From Streptomyces sp. NBC_01445 (GTDB lineage Bacteria; Actinomycetota; Actinomycetes; Streptomycetales; Streptomycetaceae), in assembly GCF_035918235.1 (NCBI RefSeq), contig NZ_CP109485.1:5208001-5272000 (forward strand): DNA of 64,000 nt. Direction: 5' to 3'. The notes under the pieces are model-generated. The model saw nothing but the letters and a program-made list of their open reading frames with translations, was not told where the DNA came from and ran no database searches. The translations under genes were made by a program, and so were the position numbers. Shown here in pieces: positions 34,795 to 43,949 of this stretch (position 1 is the stretch's first letter; each line of letters opens with the position of its first letter).

Positions 34795-36564
34795 TTACTT
34801 CTTCTCGGCCACCGGCTTGCGGAGCTGGATGTTCAGCTCACGCAGGCGCGTCTCGTCGAGCTCCGTGGGCGCGCCCATCATCAGGTCCTGCGCGTTGCCG
34901 TTGAGCGGGAACGCGATGGTCTCGCGGATGTTGGGCTCGTCGGCGAGGAGCATGACGATGCGGTCGACGCCGGGGGCGATCCCGCCGTGCGGCGGGGCGC
35001 CGAAGCGGAACGCGCGGAGCATGCCCGCGAACTGCTCCTCGACGGTGTCACGGTCGTAGCCCGCGATCTCGAAGGCCTTGAGCATGATCTCGGGCTCGTG
35101 GTTGCGGATCGCGCCGGAGGACAGCTCCACGCCGTTGCAGACGATGTCGTACTGCCAGCCCAGGATGTCCAGCGGGTCCTTGGTCTCCAGGGCCTCGAGA
35201 CCGCCCTGCGGCATGGAGAACGGGTTGTGCGAGAAGTCGATCTTCCCGGTGTCCTCGTCCTTCTCGTACATCGGGAAGTCGACGATCCAGCAGAAGCGGA
35301 AGACGCCCTCCTCGAAGTGCCCGGCGCGCTTGGCGGCCTCGACACGGACGGCGCCCATGATCTTGGAGACCTCGTCGAACTCGCCCGCGCCGAAGAAGAC
35401 GGCGTGGCCGGCCTTCAGGCCGAGGCGCTCGGTGAGGACCTTGACGTTCTCGTCCGTGAGGAACTTCGCGATCGGGCCCGTGAGGGACCCGTCCTCGGCG
35501 ACACGGACCCAGGCGAGGCCCTTCGCGCCCTGCTCGACCGCGTAGTCACCGAGGCCGTCGAAGAACTTGCGGGACTGCGACGCGGTGTCCGGGACGGGCA
35601 GCGCGCGCACGTGCTTCCCGGCGAACGCCTTGAACTCGGAGCCCTCGAACACGTCTGAGATGTCGACCAGTTCGAGCTGGGCGCGCAGGTCCGGCTTGTC
35701 CGAGCCGTACTTGAGCATCGACTCGCGGAACGGGATCCGCGGGAACGGGGACGTGACGTGGCGGCCGCCGCCGAACTCCTCGAAGAGCTCGGTCATGAGC
35801 TTCTCGATCGGCTGGAAGACGTCCTCCTGCTCGACGAAGGACATCTCCACGTCGAGCTGGTAGAACTCGCCCGGCGAACGGTCCGCGCGCGCGTCCTCGT
35901 CGCGGAAGCAGGGCGCGATCTGGAAGTAGCGGTCGAAGCCCGAGATCATCAGCAGCTGCTTGAACTGCTGCGGGGCCTGCGGCAGCGCGTAGAACTTGCC
36001 CGGGTTCAGGCGCGAGGGGACGACGAAGTCGCGGGCGCCCTCCGGGGAGGTGGCGCTGAGGATCGGCGTCGCCATCTCGTTGAAGCCGAGGGCCACCATC
36101 TTGGAGCGGATGGAGGCGATGACGGACGAGCGCAGCATGATGTTGCGGTGCATGCGCTCGCGGCGCAGGTCGAGGAAGCGGTACTCCAGGCGCCGCTCCT
36201 CGTTCACCCCGTCGTCCGCGTTGATCGTGAACGGGATCTGCTGGGCCGCGCCGAGCACCTCGACCTCGGTGGCCTCGATCTCGATCTCGCCCGTGGGCAG
36301 CTCGGAGTTGACGTTGTCGGCGCCGCGCGAGACGACCTTGCCGTCGACGCGGACGACCGTCTCCTTGGTCAGCTTGTCGAGGACCTCGGCGGCGGCGGTG
36401 CCGGGGCGGGCGACGAGCTGCGTGATCCCGTAGTGGTCGCGCAGATCGATGAAGAGGATGCCGCCCAGGTCGCGCCGATTGTGCAGCCAGCCGCTCAGCC
36501 GGACGTCGGATCCGACGTCAGAGGCGCGGAGCTCGCCGCAGGTGTGGGACCTGTACCGATGCAT
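34795..36564 (-). CDS. aspS: Aspartyl-tRNA synthetase, bacterial type
   Basis: The 589-residue class II enzyme has an N-terminal OB-fold for anticodon binding ([22 protein letters not shown] spans about 28-49, given as a landmark). The catalytic core shows motif 2 ([19 protein letters not shown] split over 215-235) and motif 3 ([13 protein letters not shown] near 530-542), with the bacterial GAD insertion between them. Full length is normal for the family. It attaches aspartate to tRNA-Asp. It has its own terminator, and its start is divergent from the SpoIIE-type phosphatase. Confidence 0.95.
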   Translation of the reverse strand: MHRYRSHTCGELRASDVGSDVRLSGWLHNRRDLGGILFIDLRDHYGITQLVARPGTAAAEVLDKLTKETVVRVDGKVVSRGADNVNSELPTGEIEIEATEVEVLGAAQQIPFTINADDGVNEERRLEYRFLDLRRERMHRNIMLRSSVIASIRSKMVALGFNEMATPILSATSPEGARDFVVPSRLNPGKFYALPQAPQQFKQLLMISGFDRYFQIAPCFRDEDARADRSPGEFYQLDVEMSFVEQEDVFQPIEKLMTELFEEFGGGRHVTSPFPRIPFRESMLKYGSDKPDLRAQLELVDISDVFEGSEFKAFAGKHVRALPVPDTASQSRKFFDGLGDYAVEQGAKGLAWVRVAEDGSLTGPIAKFLTDENVKVLTERLGLKAGHAVFFGAGEFDEVSKIMGAVRVEAAKRAGHFEEGVFRFCWIVDFPMYEKDEDTGKIDFSHNPFSMPQGGLEALETKDPLDILGWQYDIVCNGVELSSGAIRNHEPEIMLKAFEIAGYDRDTVEEQFAGMLRAFRFGAPPHGGIAPGVDRIVMLLADEPNIRETIAFPLNGNAQDLMMGAPTELDETRLRELNIQLRKPVAEKK

Positions 36565-36696
36565 CGTCGTTCATCCAGTCTTTGCGATTGGGGATTGGCC
36601 GGGCATGCCCGAAGCCCCAGGGTACCGGCCGCCCCATGATCGCTCTGCGAATAGCCTCGGTGGCCGTCCACGATCACCTCTTCTTAGAGTGGGGCC

Positions 36697-38898
36697 ATGC
36701 GCACTGGTGACCCCCTGCCGCCCGTGGGGGACGTTCTCGCCGCCCTCGACACCGGTGTGTGGCGGTGGGACAACCGGGCCGGGCTGGTCACCTTCGACGC
36801 GGAGGCGGCCCGGCTGCTCGGCCTGCCCGAATGCCCGGTGACGCTGACGGAGGCCACCGTGCGGTCCCGCTTCCACCCCGTCGACTGGAACGAGATCGAC
36901 GGCGTCGTCCAGCTCGCCGTCGCCGAGGGCACCCTCGCCGAGGCCCGGCTGAGGATCATGGACGATCAGGGCGTGGTCATCAGGACCGTACGCAGCCGTT
37001 CCAAGCCGATCGTGCACGGCGACTCGCAGGCGTTCGAGCTGATCGGCACGCTCCAGGAGGTCAGCGAGCCCACGCCCGGGTCCGCCGCGCTCACCCCCGT
37101 GACCGGCGACTGGCGGCGCTCCCGTGAGGCGTTCCTGCTGGACGCCGGGCGGGCGCTCGCCGAGGCGGGATCCACCGAGGAGGTCCTGCGGGTCGCGGCC
37201 GGGCTCTCCATGCCGGGGTTCTCGCCGGACGGCCTCGCCGTCTTCGGCGTCGGCGGCGACCGGCTCACGGTCATCGGGCACCACGGGCACGAGCCGGGCG
37301 AGGAGGGGCCCTTCACGGACATGCCCCTGGACACCGACTATCCGGCCGCCGAGGTGGTGCGCACCGGCCGCGCCGTCTATCTGTCGTCGCCCGAGCAGTA
37401 CCGCCTGCGCTACCAGGCCGCCTGGCCGCTGGCCCAGCGCTTCCACCGGCAGTCCTGGGCGTTCCTGCCACTCATCGTCGCCGGCCGCACCATCGGCACC
37501 TGGATGGCGGCGTTCACCTACCCGGTGTCCTTCACACCCGACGAGCGCTCCGTCCTGACGACGGTGGCGCGGATGCTGGCACAGGCCCTGTCGCGCGCCG
37601 GGATCACCGAGTCGGAGCGGGAGCTGACGGACGGGCTCCAGCGCTCGATGCTGCCGACGCTCGGCCCCGACATCCCGGGGATGAGCGTCGCCGCCCGCTA
37701 TGTCCCGACCGGCGGCGGCCTCCAGGTCGGCGGCGACTGGTACGACATGATCCCGCTGCCGACCGGGCGCATCGCGCTCGTCATCGGCGATGTGCAGGGG
37801 CACGACGTGCGGGCCGCGGGCCTGATGGGACAGCTGCGGATCGCGCTGCGGGCGTACGCGTCCGAGGGGCACGGCCCGGACGCCGTCCTCTCCCGCGCCT
37901 CGCGCTTCCTGTACGGGGTCACCGACTCCATCACGTACGGCTCCACGGGCGGCCCCGGCAAGGGCGTCGAGAAGGGCTCGGAGGCGGGCGACCCGCGCTT
38001 CGCGACCTGTCTGTACGTGGAGGCCGACCCGAAGACGGGAACCCTGGAGATCGCCCGCGCGGGCCATCCCGACCCCGCGATACGCATGACCGACGGGACG
38101 GTCCTGGTGCGGCCCACCGCGGGCGGGCTGCCCCTCGGCGTCGACCCCGACGCCGACTACCCCACGACCCGGCTCACCCTCGAACCCGGCGACACGCTGC
38201 TGATCTGCACCGACGGCCTCATCGAAACGGGCGGCCACGACCTCGACACCGGCTGGGCGCGCATCCGCGGCATCCTCGAGGAGCACGGGGAGCAGCCCAT
38301 CGACCCCGACCGCCTGGAGGACCTCGCCGACGCGCTCGTGCGGGCCGTGCACGGCCCCTCCTCGCACTACACGACGGGCCCGCTCGCCGACCGGCGCGAG
38401 GACGACATAGCCGTGCTGCTCCTCGCCAGGACGGACCTGCCCGAGGCGCCCATGCCCGCGCGCCGCACCGCGATGACCGTCGCCCAGGCCGAGCCGGAGC
38501 GGGTCGCCGCCGCCCGCCAGCACCTGCGCGAGCTGCTGCACGACTGGAGCGACGAGGACCAGGTCGACTCGGCGGTCCTGATGATCTCGGAGATGCTCAC
38601 CAACGTCCTCGTCCACACGGACGGCGACGCGCTGCTGGTCGCCGAGGTCACCGGCGGGCCCGCGCGGCGGCTGCGCGCCGAGGTCGCCGACGCCAGCGAC
38701 GACCTGCCGCACAAGCGCCGCCCCGGCGAGCTCGCCTCGTCCGGGCGCGGCCTCGTCCTGATGGAGCTGCTCGCCCACCGCTGGGGCGTGGACCCGAGGG
38801 GCGAGGGCAAGAGCATCTGGTTCGAGCTCTACGAGCCCTCGGCCGACGTTTCACGTGAACCCCCCGACGGCGCCGACGGCCCCTCGCCTGCGGAGTAG
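36697..38898 (+). CDS. PAS-GAF-PP2C(SpoIIE)-ATPase multidomain signalling protein
   Basis: The 733-residue cytoplasmic protein has four parts: a PAS-like sensor (about 12-118), a GAF domain (about 143-312), a PP2C/SpoIIE serine phosphatase (about 330-575) and a C-terminal anti-sigma-type histidine-kinase-like ATPase (about 595-715). The phosphatase shows GGDWYDM, VIGDVQGHD, DGLIETGG and REDDIAVLL; the ATPase shows EMLTNVLVHT and SGRGLVLMELL. Such proteins work in partner-switching pathways, dephosphorylating an anti-anti-sigma factor and also able to phosphorylate one or bind sigma. No sigma factor genes are adjacent, so the partner must be elsewhere. Confidence 0.93.
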   Translation: MRTGDPLPPVGDVLAALDTGVWRWDNRAGLVTFDAEAARLLGLPECPVTLTEATVRSRFHPVDWNEIDGVVQLAVAEGTLAEARLRIMDDQGVVIRTVRSRSKPIVHGDSQAFELIGTLQEVSEPTPGSAALTPVTGDWRRSREAFLLDAGRALAEAGSTEEVLRVAAGLSMPGFSPDGLAVFGVGGDRLTVIGHHGHEPGEEGPFTDMPLDTDYPAAEVVRTGRAVYLSSPEQYRLRYQAAWPLAQRFHRQSWAFLPLIVAGRTIGTWMAAFTYPVSFTPDERSVLTTVARMLAQALSRAGITESERELTDGLQRSMLPTLGPDIPGMSVAARYVPTGGGLQVGGDWYDMIPLPTGRIALVIGDVQGHDVRAAGLMGQLRIALRAYASEGHGPDAVLSRASRFLYGVTDSITYGSTGGPGKGVEKGSEAGDPRFATCLYVEADPKTGTLEIARAGHPDPAIRMTDGTVLVRPTAGGLPLGVDPDADYPTTRLTLEPGDTLLICTDGLIETGGHDLDTGWARIRGILEEHGEQPIDPDRLEDLADALVRAVHGPSSHYTTGPLADRREDDIAVLLLARTDLPEAPMPARRTAMTVAQAEPERVAAARQHLRELLHDWSDEDQVDSAVLMISEMLTNVLVHTDGDALLVAEVTGGPARRLRAEVADASDDLPHKRRPGELASSGRGLVLMELLAHRWGVDPRGEGKSIWFELYEPSADVSREPPDGADGPSPAE

Positions 38899-39941
38899 CG
38901 CGTGCGCAGCTCCCCGACCACCCCGAAGGCGGCCGCCGTCACGGGCACCGCGAGCAGCATGCCGAGGATGCCCGCGACGGAGGCGCCGGCCGTGATCGCC
39001 AGCATCACCATCGCGGGATGCATCTGCACGGTGCGGGACTGGATCATCGGCTGCAGGATGTGGCCCTCCAGCTGCTGCACGGCCAGGATGACGCCGAGCA
39101 CCCACAGGGCAGTCACCCAGCCCCGGTCGGCGAGCGCCACGAGGACGGCGACGGCGCCGGAGATCGCCGCCCCGAGGTAGGGGATGTACGCGCCGACGAA
39201 GACCAGGGAGCCGAGCCCGACCGCGCCGGGCACCTTCAGGACGAGCAGGCCGACGGTGATGCAGATCGAGTCGATGAGCGCGATCAGCGTGGTCCCGCGC
39301 ATGAAGCCCTCGACAGCCTGGAAGGCGCGCCGCCCCATCGCCTCCAGGGTTTCCCCGGCGCGGCCGGGCGCGATGCTGTGCGCGAGGCCCGCGGCCCGGT
39401 CGGAGTCCTTGAGGAAGAAGAACGTGAGCAGCAGGGCGAGGACGCTGGTCGCGAGGAGCGAGCCGAGCACGGAGAGGCCGGCCAGCACCCCGCTCGCGGC
39501 GCTGGCGCCCCACTTGGACACCAGGTCCTTGAGGCTGCCGGCGGCGGATCCGAGGTCGTCGGCCGCGGTGATCCCGAAGTGGTCCTTGATCCAGTCGCCG
39601 GCTGCCCGCACCGAGTCGACGATCTGGTCGCCGGTGTCGATGAGGGTCTTGACGACGATGTAGCCGGCGCCGCCGACGACGGCGATGAGGGCGACACAGG
39701 TGAGGATGGCGGCGAGCGCCCGGCTGACCCTCCTGCGGATCAGCCAGCCGTGCACCGGCCCGAGCAGGGCCGTGCCGAGCAGGGCGAGCAGCAGGGGTGT
39801 GACGGCCGTCTTGAAGACGATGCACAGCCAGATACCGACGGCCGCGACCCCGGTGACGAGCAGGGCGACCACGCACCAGGCGGCGGTGCGGCGGGCTGGT
39901 TCGGGAAGAAGCGGCTTACCTGTACCTGTGTGCACCCCCAC
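38829..39941 (-). CDS. AI-2E family transporter / permease
   Basis: The 370-residue membrane protein has about eight helices in the AI-2E (UPF0118) arrangement: two N-terminal hairpins (about 20-85), a periplasmic-like helical segment (DTGDQIVDSVRAAGDWIKDH split near 110-130), and the C-terminal bundle with the characteristic GLGSLVFVGAYIPYLGA region near 252 and PxxxQSRTVQMHPAMVML near 305. Members move small molecules or ions; only a few are quorum-signal exporters. GTG 39941 and GTG 39935 are both possible starts. Its last 70 bp overlap the end of the convergent SpoIIE-type gene. Confidence 0.85.
   Translation of the reverse strand: MGVHTGTGKPLLPEPARRTAAWCVVALLVTGVAAVGIWLCIVFKTAVTPLLLALLGTALLGPVHGWLIRRRVSRALAAILTCVALIAVVGGAGYIVVKTLIDTGDQIVDSVRAAGDWIKDHFGITAADDLGSAAGSLKDLVSKWGASAASGVLAGLSVLGSLLATSVLALLLTFFFLKDSDRAAGLAHSIAPGRAGETLEAMGRRAFQAVEGFMRGTTLIALIDSICITVGLLVLKVPGAVGLGSLVFVGAYIPYLGAAISGAVAVLVALADRGWVTALWVLGVILAVQQLEGHILQPMIQSRTVQMHPAMVMLAITAGASVAGILGMLLAVPVTAAAFGVVGELRTRYSAGEGPSAPSGGSRETSAEGS
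38848..38861. promoter_or_regulatory. Near-consensus parS centromere site
   Basis: GTTTCACGTGAACC matches the 14-bp Streptomyces parS consensus GTTTCACGTGAAAC at 13 of 14 positions and keeps the TTCACGTGAA core. Chromosomal ParB binds many such sites clustered around oriC. It lies within the overlap of two convergent genes. Confidence 0.7.
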
Positions 39942-39954
39942 AGGGCATCACGCG

Positions 39955-39988
39955 CGCGTGGCCCCGACCTTCCGGGCGGGGCCACGCG
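39955..39988 (-). terminator. Terminator of pirin gene
   Basis: A 12-bp stem (CGCGTGGCCCCG with CGGGGCCACGCG) and 10-nt loop lies between the pirin stop and the next reverse-strand gene. Confidence 0.75.
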
Positions 39989-40011
39989 AGTGACGGACAA
40001 TCAGATACCGC

Positions 40012-40974
40012 TTACGTGTGCGGGATCCGCTCTCCCGGGATGACCCCGAGCCGGCCCGCCTGGAAGTCCTCGAACGCCTGCTGGAGTTCGTCGCGGGTGT
40101 TCATGACGAACGGACCGTAGTGCGCCATCGGCTCCCGGATCGGGCGGCCGCCCAGGAGGACGACCTCGAGGTCCGGGGTGTTGGAGTCCTGCGTCTCGTC
40201 CGCGCGGACGGTCAGCGAGGAACCCGCGCCGAAGACGGCGGTCTGGCCCATGTGGACCGGCCTGCGGTCGGTGCCGACGGTGCCGCGGCCGGCGAGGACG
40301 TACGCGAGGCCGTTGAACTCCTCGCGCCACGGCAGCGTCAGCTCGGCGCCGGGGCGGACGGTCGCGTGGACCATCGTGATCGGCGTGTGCGTGACGCCGG
40401 GGCCGTCGTGGCCGTCGAGCTCACCCGCGATGACGCGCAGCAGGGCGCCGCCGTCGGCGGTGGTGAGGAGCTTGACCTGGCCACCGCGGATGTCCTGGTA
40501 GCGGGGGTCCTTCATCTTGTCGGCGGCCGGGAGGTTCACCCACAGCTGGAGGCCGTGGAAGAGCCCGCCGGACATGACGAGCGCCTCCGGCGGCGCCTCG
40601 ATGTGCAGGAGGCCCGAGCCGGCCGTCATCCACTGGGTGTCGCCGTTGGTGATGGTGCCGCCACCACCGTTGGAGTCCTGGTGAACGAAGGTGCCGTCGA
40701 TGATGTAGGTGACGGTCTCGAAGCCGCGGTGCGGGTGCCAGGGCGTGCCCTTGGGCTCTCCGGGCGCGTACTCCACCTCACCCATCTGGTCCATCATGAT
40801 GAACGGGTCGAGGTACTTGTAGTTGATCCCGGCGAACGCTCGGCGCACCGGGAACCCCTCGCCCTCGAATCCGCTGGGCGCGGTCGTCACGGCCAGCACG
40901 GGGCGGGCCACGGCGTCGGCGGACGCGGCCACACGGGGCAGGGTCAGCGGGTTTTCGACGGTCACTGCAGGCAT
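40012..40974 (-). CDS. Pirin-family bicupin
   Basis: ATG 40974 has AGGAGGT at five bases, a very strong site, giving 320 residues. The N-terminal cupin holds the pirin metal site: His80, His82 (PWHPHRGFETVTY), His124 and Glu126 (SGLLHIE), with the usual spacing. The C-terminal cupin covers about 190-290. Pirins are iron-binding proteins; some are quercetin dioxygenases and some interact with regulators or pyruvate dehydrogenase. It is a single gene with its own terminator. Confidence 0.92.
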   Translation of the reverse strand: MPAVTVENPLTLPRVAASADAVARPVLAVTTAPSGFEGEGFPVRRAFAGINYKYLDPFIMMDQMGEVEYAPGEPKGTPWHPHRGFETVTYIIDGTFVHQDSNGGGGTITNGDTQWMTAGSGLLHIEAPPEALVMSGGLFHGLQLWVNLPAADKMKDPRYQDIRGGQVKLLTTADGGALLRVIAGELDGHDGPGVTHTPITMVHATVRPGAELTLPWREEFNGLAYVLAGRGTVGTDRRPVHMGQTAVFGAGSSLTVRADETQDSNTPDLEVVLLGGRPIREPMAHYGPFVMNTRDELQQAFEDFQAGRLGVIPGERIPHT

Positions 40975-41038
40975 GTCGGGACCTCCTTGTGCTCCGAGTT
41001 TAGTTGAACGTAGAACTTTCTGCCACCTGGAACACGGA

Positions 41039-41066
41039 ACGCCCGGAGGGAATTCCCTCCGGGCGT
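41039..41066 (-). terminator. Terminator of SseB-like gene
   Basis: A perfect 28-bp palindrome centred on GAATTC forms a 12-bp stem with an AATT loop, 27 bases beyond the reverse-strand stop. Confidence 0.8.
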
Positions 41067-41093
41067 CCTGGGTGCCTGCCTGCGTGGCGACGT

Positions 41094-41561
41094 CTAGCCG
41101 TACATCCGGCGCATCGCGAAGTCGACCATCTGCTCGACCGCCTTGGCGTCGAAGACCATCCGGTGTTCGCCCTCCATGTCGAGGACGAAGCCGTACCCGG
41201 TCGGGAGCAGGTCGATCACCTCGGCGCCGGTGATCACGAAGTACTTGGACTCCTTGCCCGCGTACCTGCGCAGCTCCTTGAGGGAGGTGAACATCGGGAT
41301 GACCGGCTGCTGGGTGTTGTGCAGCGCGAGGAAGCCGGGGTTGTCGCCGCGCGGGCAGTACACCTTCGACGTCGCGAAGATCTGCTGGAAGTCCTCGGCC
41401 GACATCGAGCCCGTGGTGAAGGCGCGGACCGCGTCAGCCAGCGACGGAGGCGACGGCTCCGGATACAGCGGCGGCGCCTGCTGGCCGTACCCGCCCTGCA
41501 TGCCCTGCTGCGGCGGCGCGTACTGCTGCCCGGGTCCCGCGGTCTGGTCGTAGCCGTACAT
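41094..41561 (-). CDS. SseB-like domain protein
   Basis: The frame runs upstream to 41660, but the likely start is ATG 41561, giving 155 residues. Residues 1-45 are a Gln/Pro/Tyr/Gly-rich disordered opening ([20 protein letters not shown]). The rest has the SseB N-terminal fold pattern: [16 protein letters not shown], then [15 protein letters not shown] and [20 protein letters not shown]. SseB-like proteins are small adaptor or virulence-associated proteins; the role in Streptomyces is unknown. The gene is divergent from the acyl-CoA dehydrogenase. Confidence 0.75.
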   Translation of the reverse strand: MYGYDQTAGPGQQYAPPQQGMQGGYGQQAPPLYPEPSPPSLADAVRAFTTGSMSAEDFQQIFATSKVYCPRGDNPGFLALHNTQQPVIPMFTSLKELRRYAGKESKYFVITGAEVIDLLPTGYGFVLDMEGEHRMVFDAKAVEQMVDFAMRRMYG

Positions 41562-41644
41562 GGGGGCCAGACTACCGAGGCGGGGCCGGAGCGCGGGCGC
41601 CGTTAGACCCTGCTCACATTGGCGGATCAGGGGTTGCGTCTTAT

Positions 41645-41689
41645 TACCGACGGGTAGCATTATCGTAGGCGCTTGCTACTTGCGAGTAG
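41645..41689. promoter_or_regulatory. Paired TACY-N4-RGTA palindromes upstream of acyl-CoA dehydrogenase
   Basis: TACCGACGGGTA (41645-41656) and CTACTTGCGAGTAG (41676-41689) share the form TACY-N4-RGTA. Their centres are 32 bp apart, about three helical turns, 48-92 bp before the ATG. They look like two operators for one dimeric repressor, probably TetR-type. Confidence 0.6.
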
Positions 41690-41736
41690 TGCGTGTTTAC
41701 GAAGATCCCGCTCACCAGCCAAACGGAGCCGTCGCC

Positions 41737-43563
41737 ATGGGGCACTACAAGTCGAATCTCCGCGACATCGAGTTCAACCTCTTCGAGGTACTCGGGCGCG
41801 ACAAGCTGTACGGCAGCGGCCCGTTCGCGGAGATGGACGTCGACACCGCCAAGAGCATCCTCGACGAGGTCTCCCGCCTCGCCGAGAACGAGCTGGCCGA
41901 GTCCTTCACGGACGCCGACCGCAACCCGCCGGTCTTCGACCCGGAGACCAACACCGCTCCGGTACCGGCGAGCTTCAAGAAGTCGTACCAGGCCTTCATG
42001 GACTCCGAGTACTGGCGCCTCGGCCTGCCCGAGGAGATCGGCGGCACGACCTCGCCGCGCTCCCTGATCTGGGCCTACGCGGAGCTGCTGCTCGGCTCCA
42101 ACCCCGCGATCTGGATGTACTGCTCCGGCCCGGCGTTCGCCGGCATCCTCTTCGAGGAGGGCAACGAGGCGCAGAAGAAGGTCGCCGAGATCGCCGTCGA
42201 GAAGCAGTGGGGCTCGACGATGGTCCTGACCGAGCCGGACGCCGGTTCGGACGTGGGCGCCGGCCGCACCAAGGCCGTCCAGCAGGAGGACGGCTCCTGG
42301 CACATCGAGGGCGTGAAGCGCTTCATCACGTCCGGTGAGCACGACATGTCGGAGAACATCCTCCACTACGTGCTCGCGCGCCCCGAGGGCCACGGCCCCG
42401 GCACCAAGGGCCTCTCCCTCTTCCTGGTCCCGAAGTTCCACTTCGACTGGGAGACCGGCGAGCTGGGCGAGCGCAACGGCGTCTACGCGACGAACGTCGA
42501 GCACAAGATGGGCCTCAAGGCGTCCAACACGTGCGAGATGACGTTCGGCGACCAGCACCCCGCCAAGGGCTGGCTCATCGGCGACAAGCACGACGGCATC
42601 CGCCAGATGTTCCGCATCATCGAGTTCGCCCGCATGATGGTCGGCACGAAGGCGATCTCCACGCTGTCGACGGGCTACCTGAACGCGCTCGAGTACGCCA
42701 AGGAGCGCGTCCAGGGCCCCGACCTGGCCCAGTTCATGGACAAGACGGCCCCCAAGGTCACCATCACGCACCACCCGGACGTGCGCCGCTCGCTCATGAC
42801 GCAGAAGGCGTACGCGGAGGGCATGCGCGCGCTCGTGCTGCACACCGCCGCCGTCCAGGACGACATCGCGGTCAAGGAGGCCGCGGGCGAGGACGCGTCG
42901 CAGCTCCACGCCCTCAACGACCTCCTCCTGCCGATCGTGAAGGGCTACGGCTCGGAGAAGGCCTACGAGCAGCTGGCGCAGTCGCTCCAGACGTTCGGCG
43001 GCTCGGGTTACCTCCAGGAGTACCCGATCGAGCAGTACATCCGCGACGCCAAGATCGACACCCTCTACGAGGGCACCACCGCGATCCAGGGCCAGGACTT
43101 CTTCTTCCGGAAGATCGTCCGCAACCAGGGCGCCGCGCTCAACGGCCTCGCCGAGGAGATCAAGAAGTTCCTCGCGGTCGGCACGGGCGGCGAGGCGCTC
43201 GCCCCGGCCCGCGAGGCGCTCGCCAAGGCGGCCGTCGAGCTGGAGGCCATCGTCGGCGTCATGCTGACCGACCTCGCGGCCACCGAGCAGGACACCAAGA
43301 ACATCTACAAGGTGGGCCTCAACACCACCCGCCTGCTGCTCGCCTCCGGCGACGTGGTCGTCGGCTTCCTGCTGCTGCGCGGCGCGGCCGTCGCCGCCGA
43401 GAAGCTGGAGACCGCCTCCGCCAAGGACGTGGCCTTCTACCAGGGCAAGATCGCCGCCGCGAAGTTCTTCGCCGCGAACGTCCTGCCGGGCGTCGGCCTT
43501 GAGCGCCGCCTCTCCGAGAAGGTCGACCTCGACCTGATGGAGCTGGACGAGGCCGCGTTCTAG
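41737..43563 (+). CDS. Acyl-CoA dehydrogenase (long two-domain type)
   Basis: ATG 41737 has CGGAG upstream, giving 608 residues. This is longer than the common 380-residue form and matches the subgroup with an extra C-terminal helical domain (about 470-608). The FAD-binding region shows [12 protein letters not shown] near 162-173. The catalytic base is Glu445 in [10 protein letters not shown], and [20 protein letters not shown] precedes it. The enzyme oxidises an acyl-CoA to the 2-enoyl-CoA, passing electrons to ETF. The opening [18 protein letters not shown] is typical. The paired palindromes upstream suggest repression lifted by acyl-CoA. Confidence 0.92.
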   Translation: MGHYKSNLRDIEFNLFEVLGRDKLYGSGPFAEMDVDTAKSILDEVSRLAENELAESFTDADRNPPVFDPETNTAPVPASFKKSYQAFMDSEYWRLGLPEEIGGTTSPRSLIWAYAELLLGSNPAIWMYCSGPAFAGILFEEGNEAQKKVAEIAVEKQWGSTMVLTEPDAGSDVGAGRTKAVQQEDGSWHIEGVKRFITSGEHDMSENILHYVLARPEGHGPGTKGLSLFLVPKFHFDWETGELGERNGVYATNVEHKMGLKASNTCEMTFGDQHPAKGWLIGDKHDGIRQMFRIIEFARMMVGTKAISTLSTGYLNALEYAKERVQGPDLAQFMDKTAPKVTITHHPDVRRSLMTQKAYAEGMRALVLHTAAVQDDIAVKEAAGEDASQLHALNDLLLPIVKGYGSEKAYEQLAQSLQTFGGSGYLQEYPIEQYIRDAKIDTLYEGTTAIQGQDFFFRKIVRNQGAALNGLAEEIKKFLAVGTGGEALAPAREALAKAAVELEAIVGVMLTDLAATEQDTKNIYKVGLNTTRLLLASGDVVVGFLLLRGAAVAAEKLETASAKDVAFYQGKIAAAKFFAANVLPGVGLERRLSEKVDLDLMELDEAAF

Positions 43564-43587
43564 CCTCCGGCCCGCCAGTAGTCACCG

Positions 43588-43621
43588 GCGCCGCCACCCG
43601 GACACTTTCGGGTGGCGGCGC
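43588..43621 (+). terminator. Terminator of acyl-CoA dehydrogenase gene
   Basis: A 13-bp perfect stem (43588-43600 with 43609-43621) and 8-nt loop lies 24 bases after the stop. Confidence 0.8.
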
Positions 43622-43678
43622 TGTCGTATCAGCTGGGTACGCCGAGTGGACGGCCGAAATCCCACCTCGGGAGGAACC

Positions 43679-43885
43679 ATGACCGCCGAGGCACTGCCTG
43701 AGGCTTCGCAGCCGCGGCGCGACGATTCCAAATGGCCGGTCCCGCCACCGGACGGCTACACCGTGGACGATTTCTTCACGCTTGACGACCTCCCGCCGCA
43801 CACAGAGCTGATCGACGGGAGCCCGGCTTTCGTCAGTCCGCAGCGCGGGCGTGAACGCCCGGGGCTCCTCGCAAGAATCCGCTGA
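43679..43885 (+). pseudogene. Truncated Uma2-family (DUF820) nuclease gene
   Basis: ATG 43679 follows GGGAGG. The 68 residues match the start of Uma2-type restriction-like nucleases (PPPDGYTVDDFFTLDDLPPHTELIDGSPAFVSPQR). After VSPQR the sequence becomes unrelated (GRERPGLLARIR) and stops, so the PD-(D/E)xK catalytic core is missing. Full-length members are about 190 residues. It is a remnant cut by deletion. Confidence 0.7.
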
Positions 43886-43949
43886 ACTCCCCCACCGCAC
43901 CCGGGCGGACCCCCCGCGCGCCGGGACGGGGGCTCGTTAGGCTGGCCGC

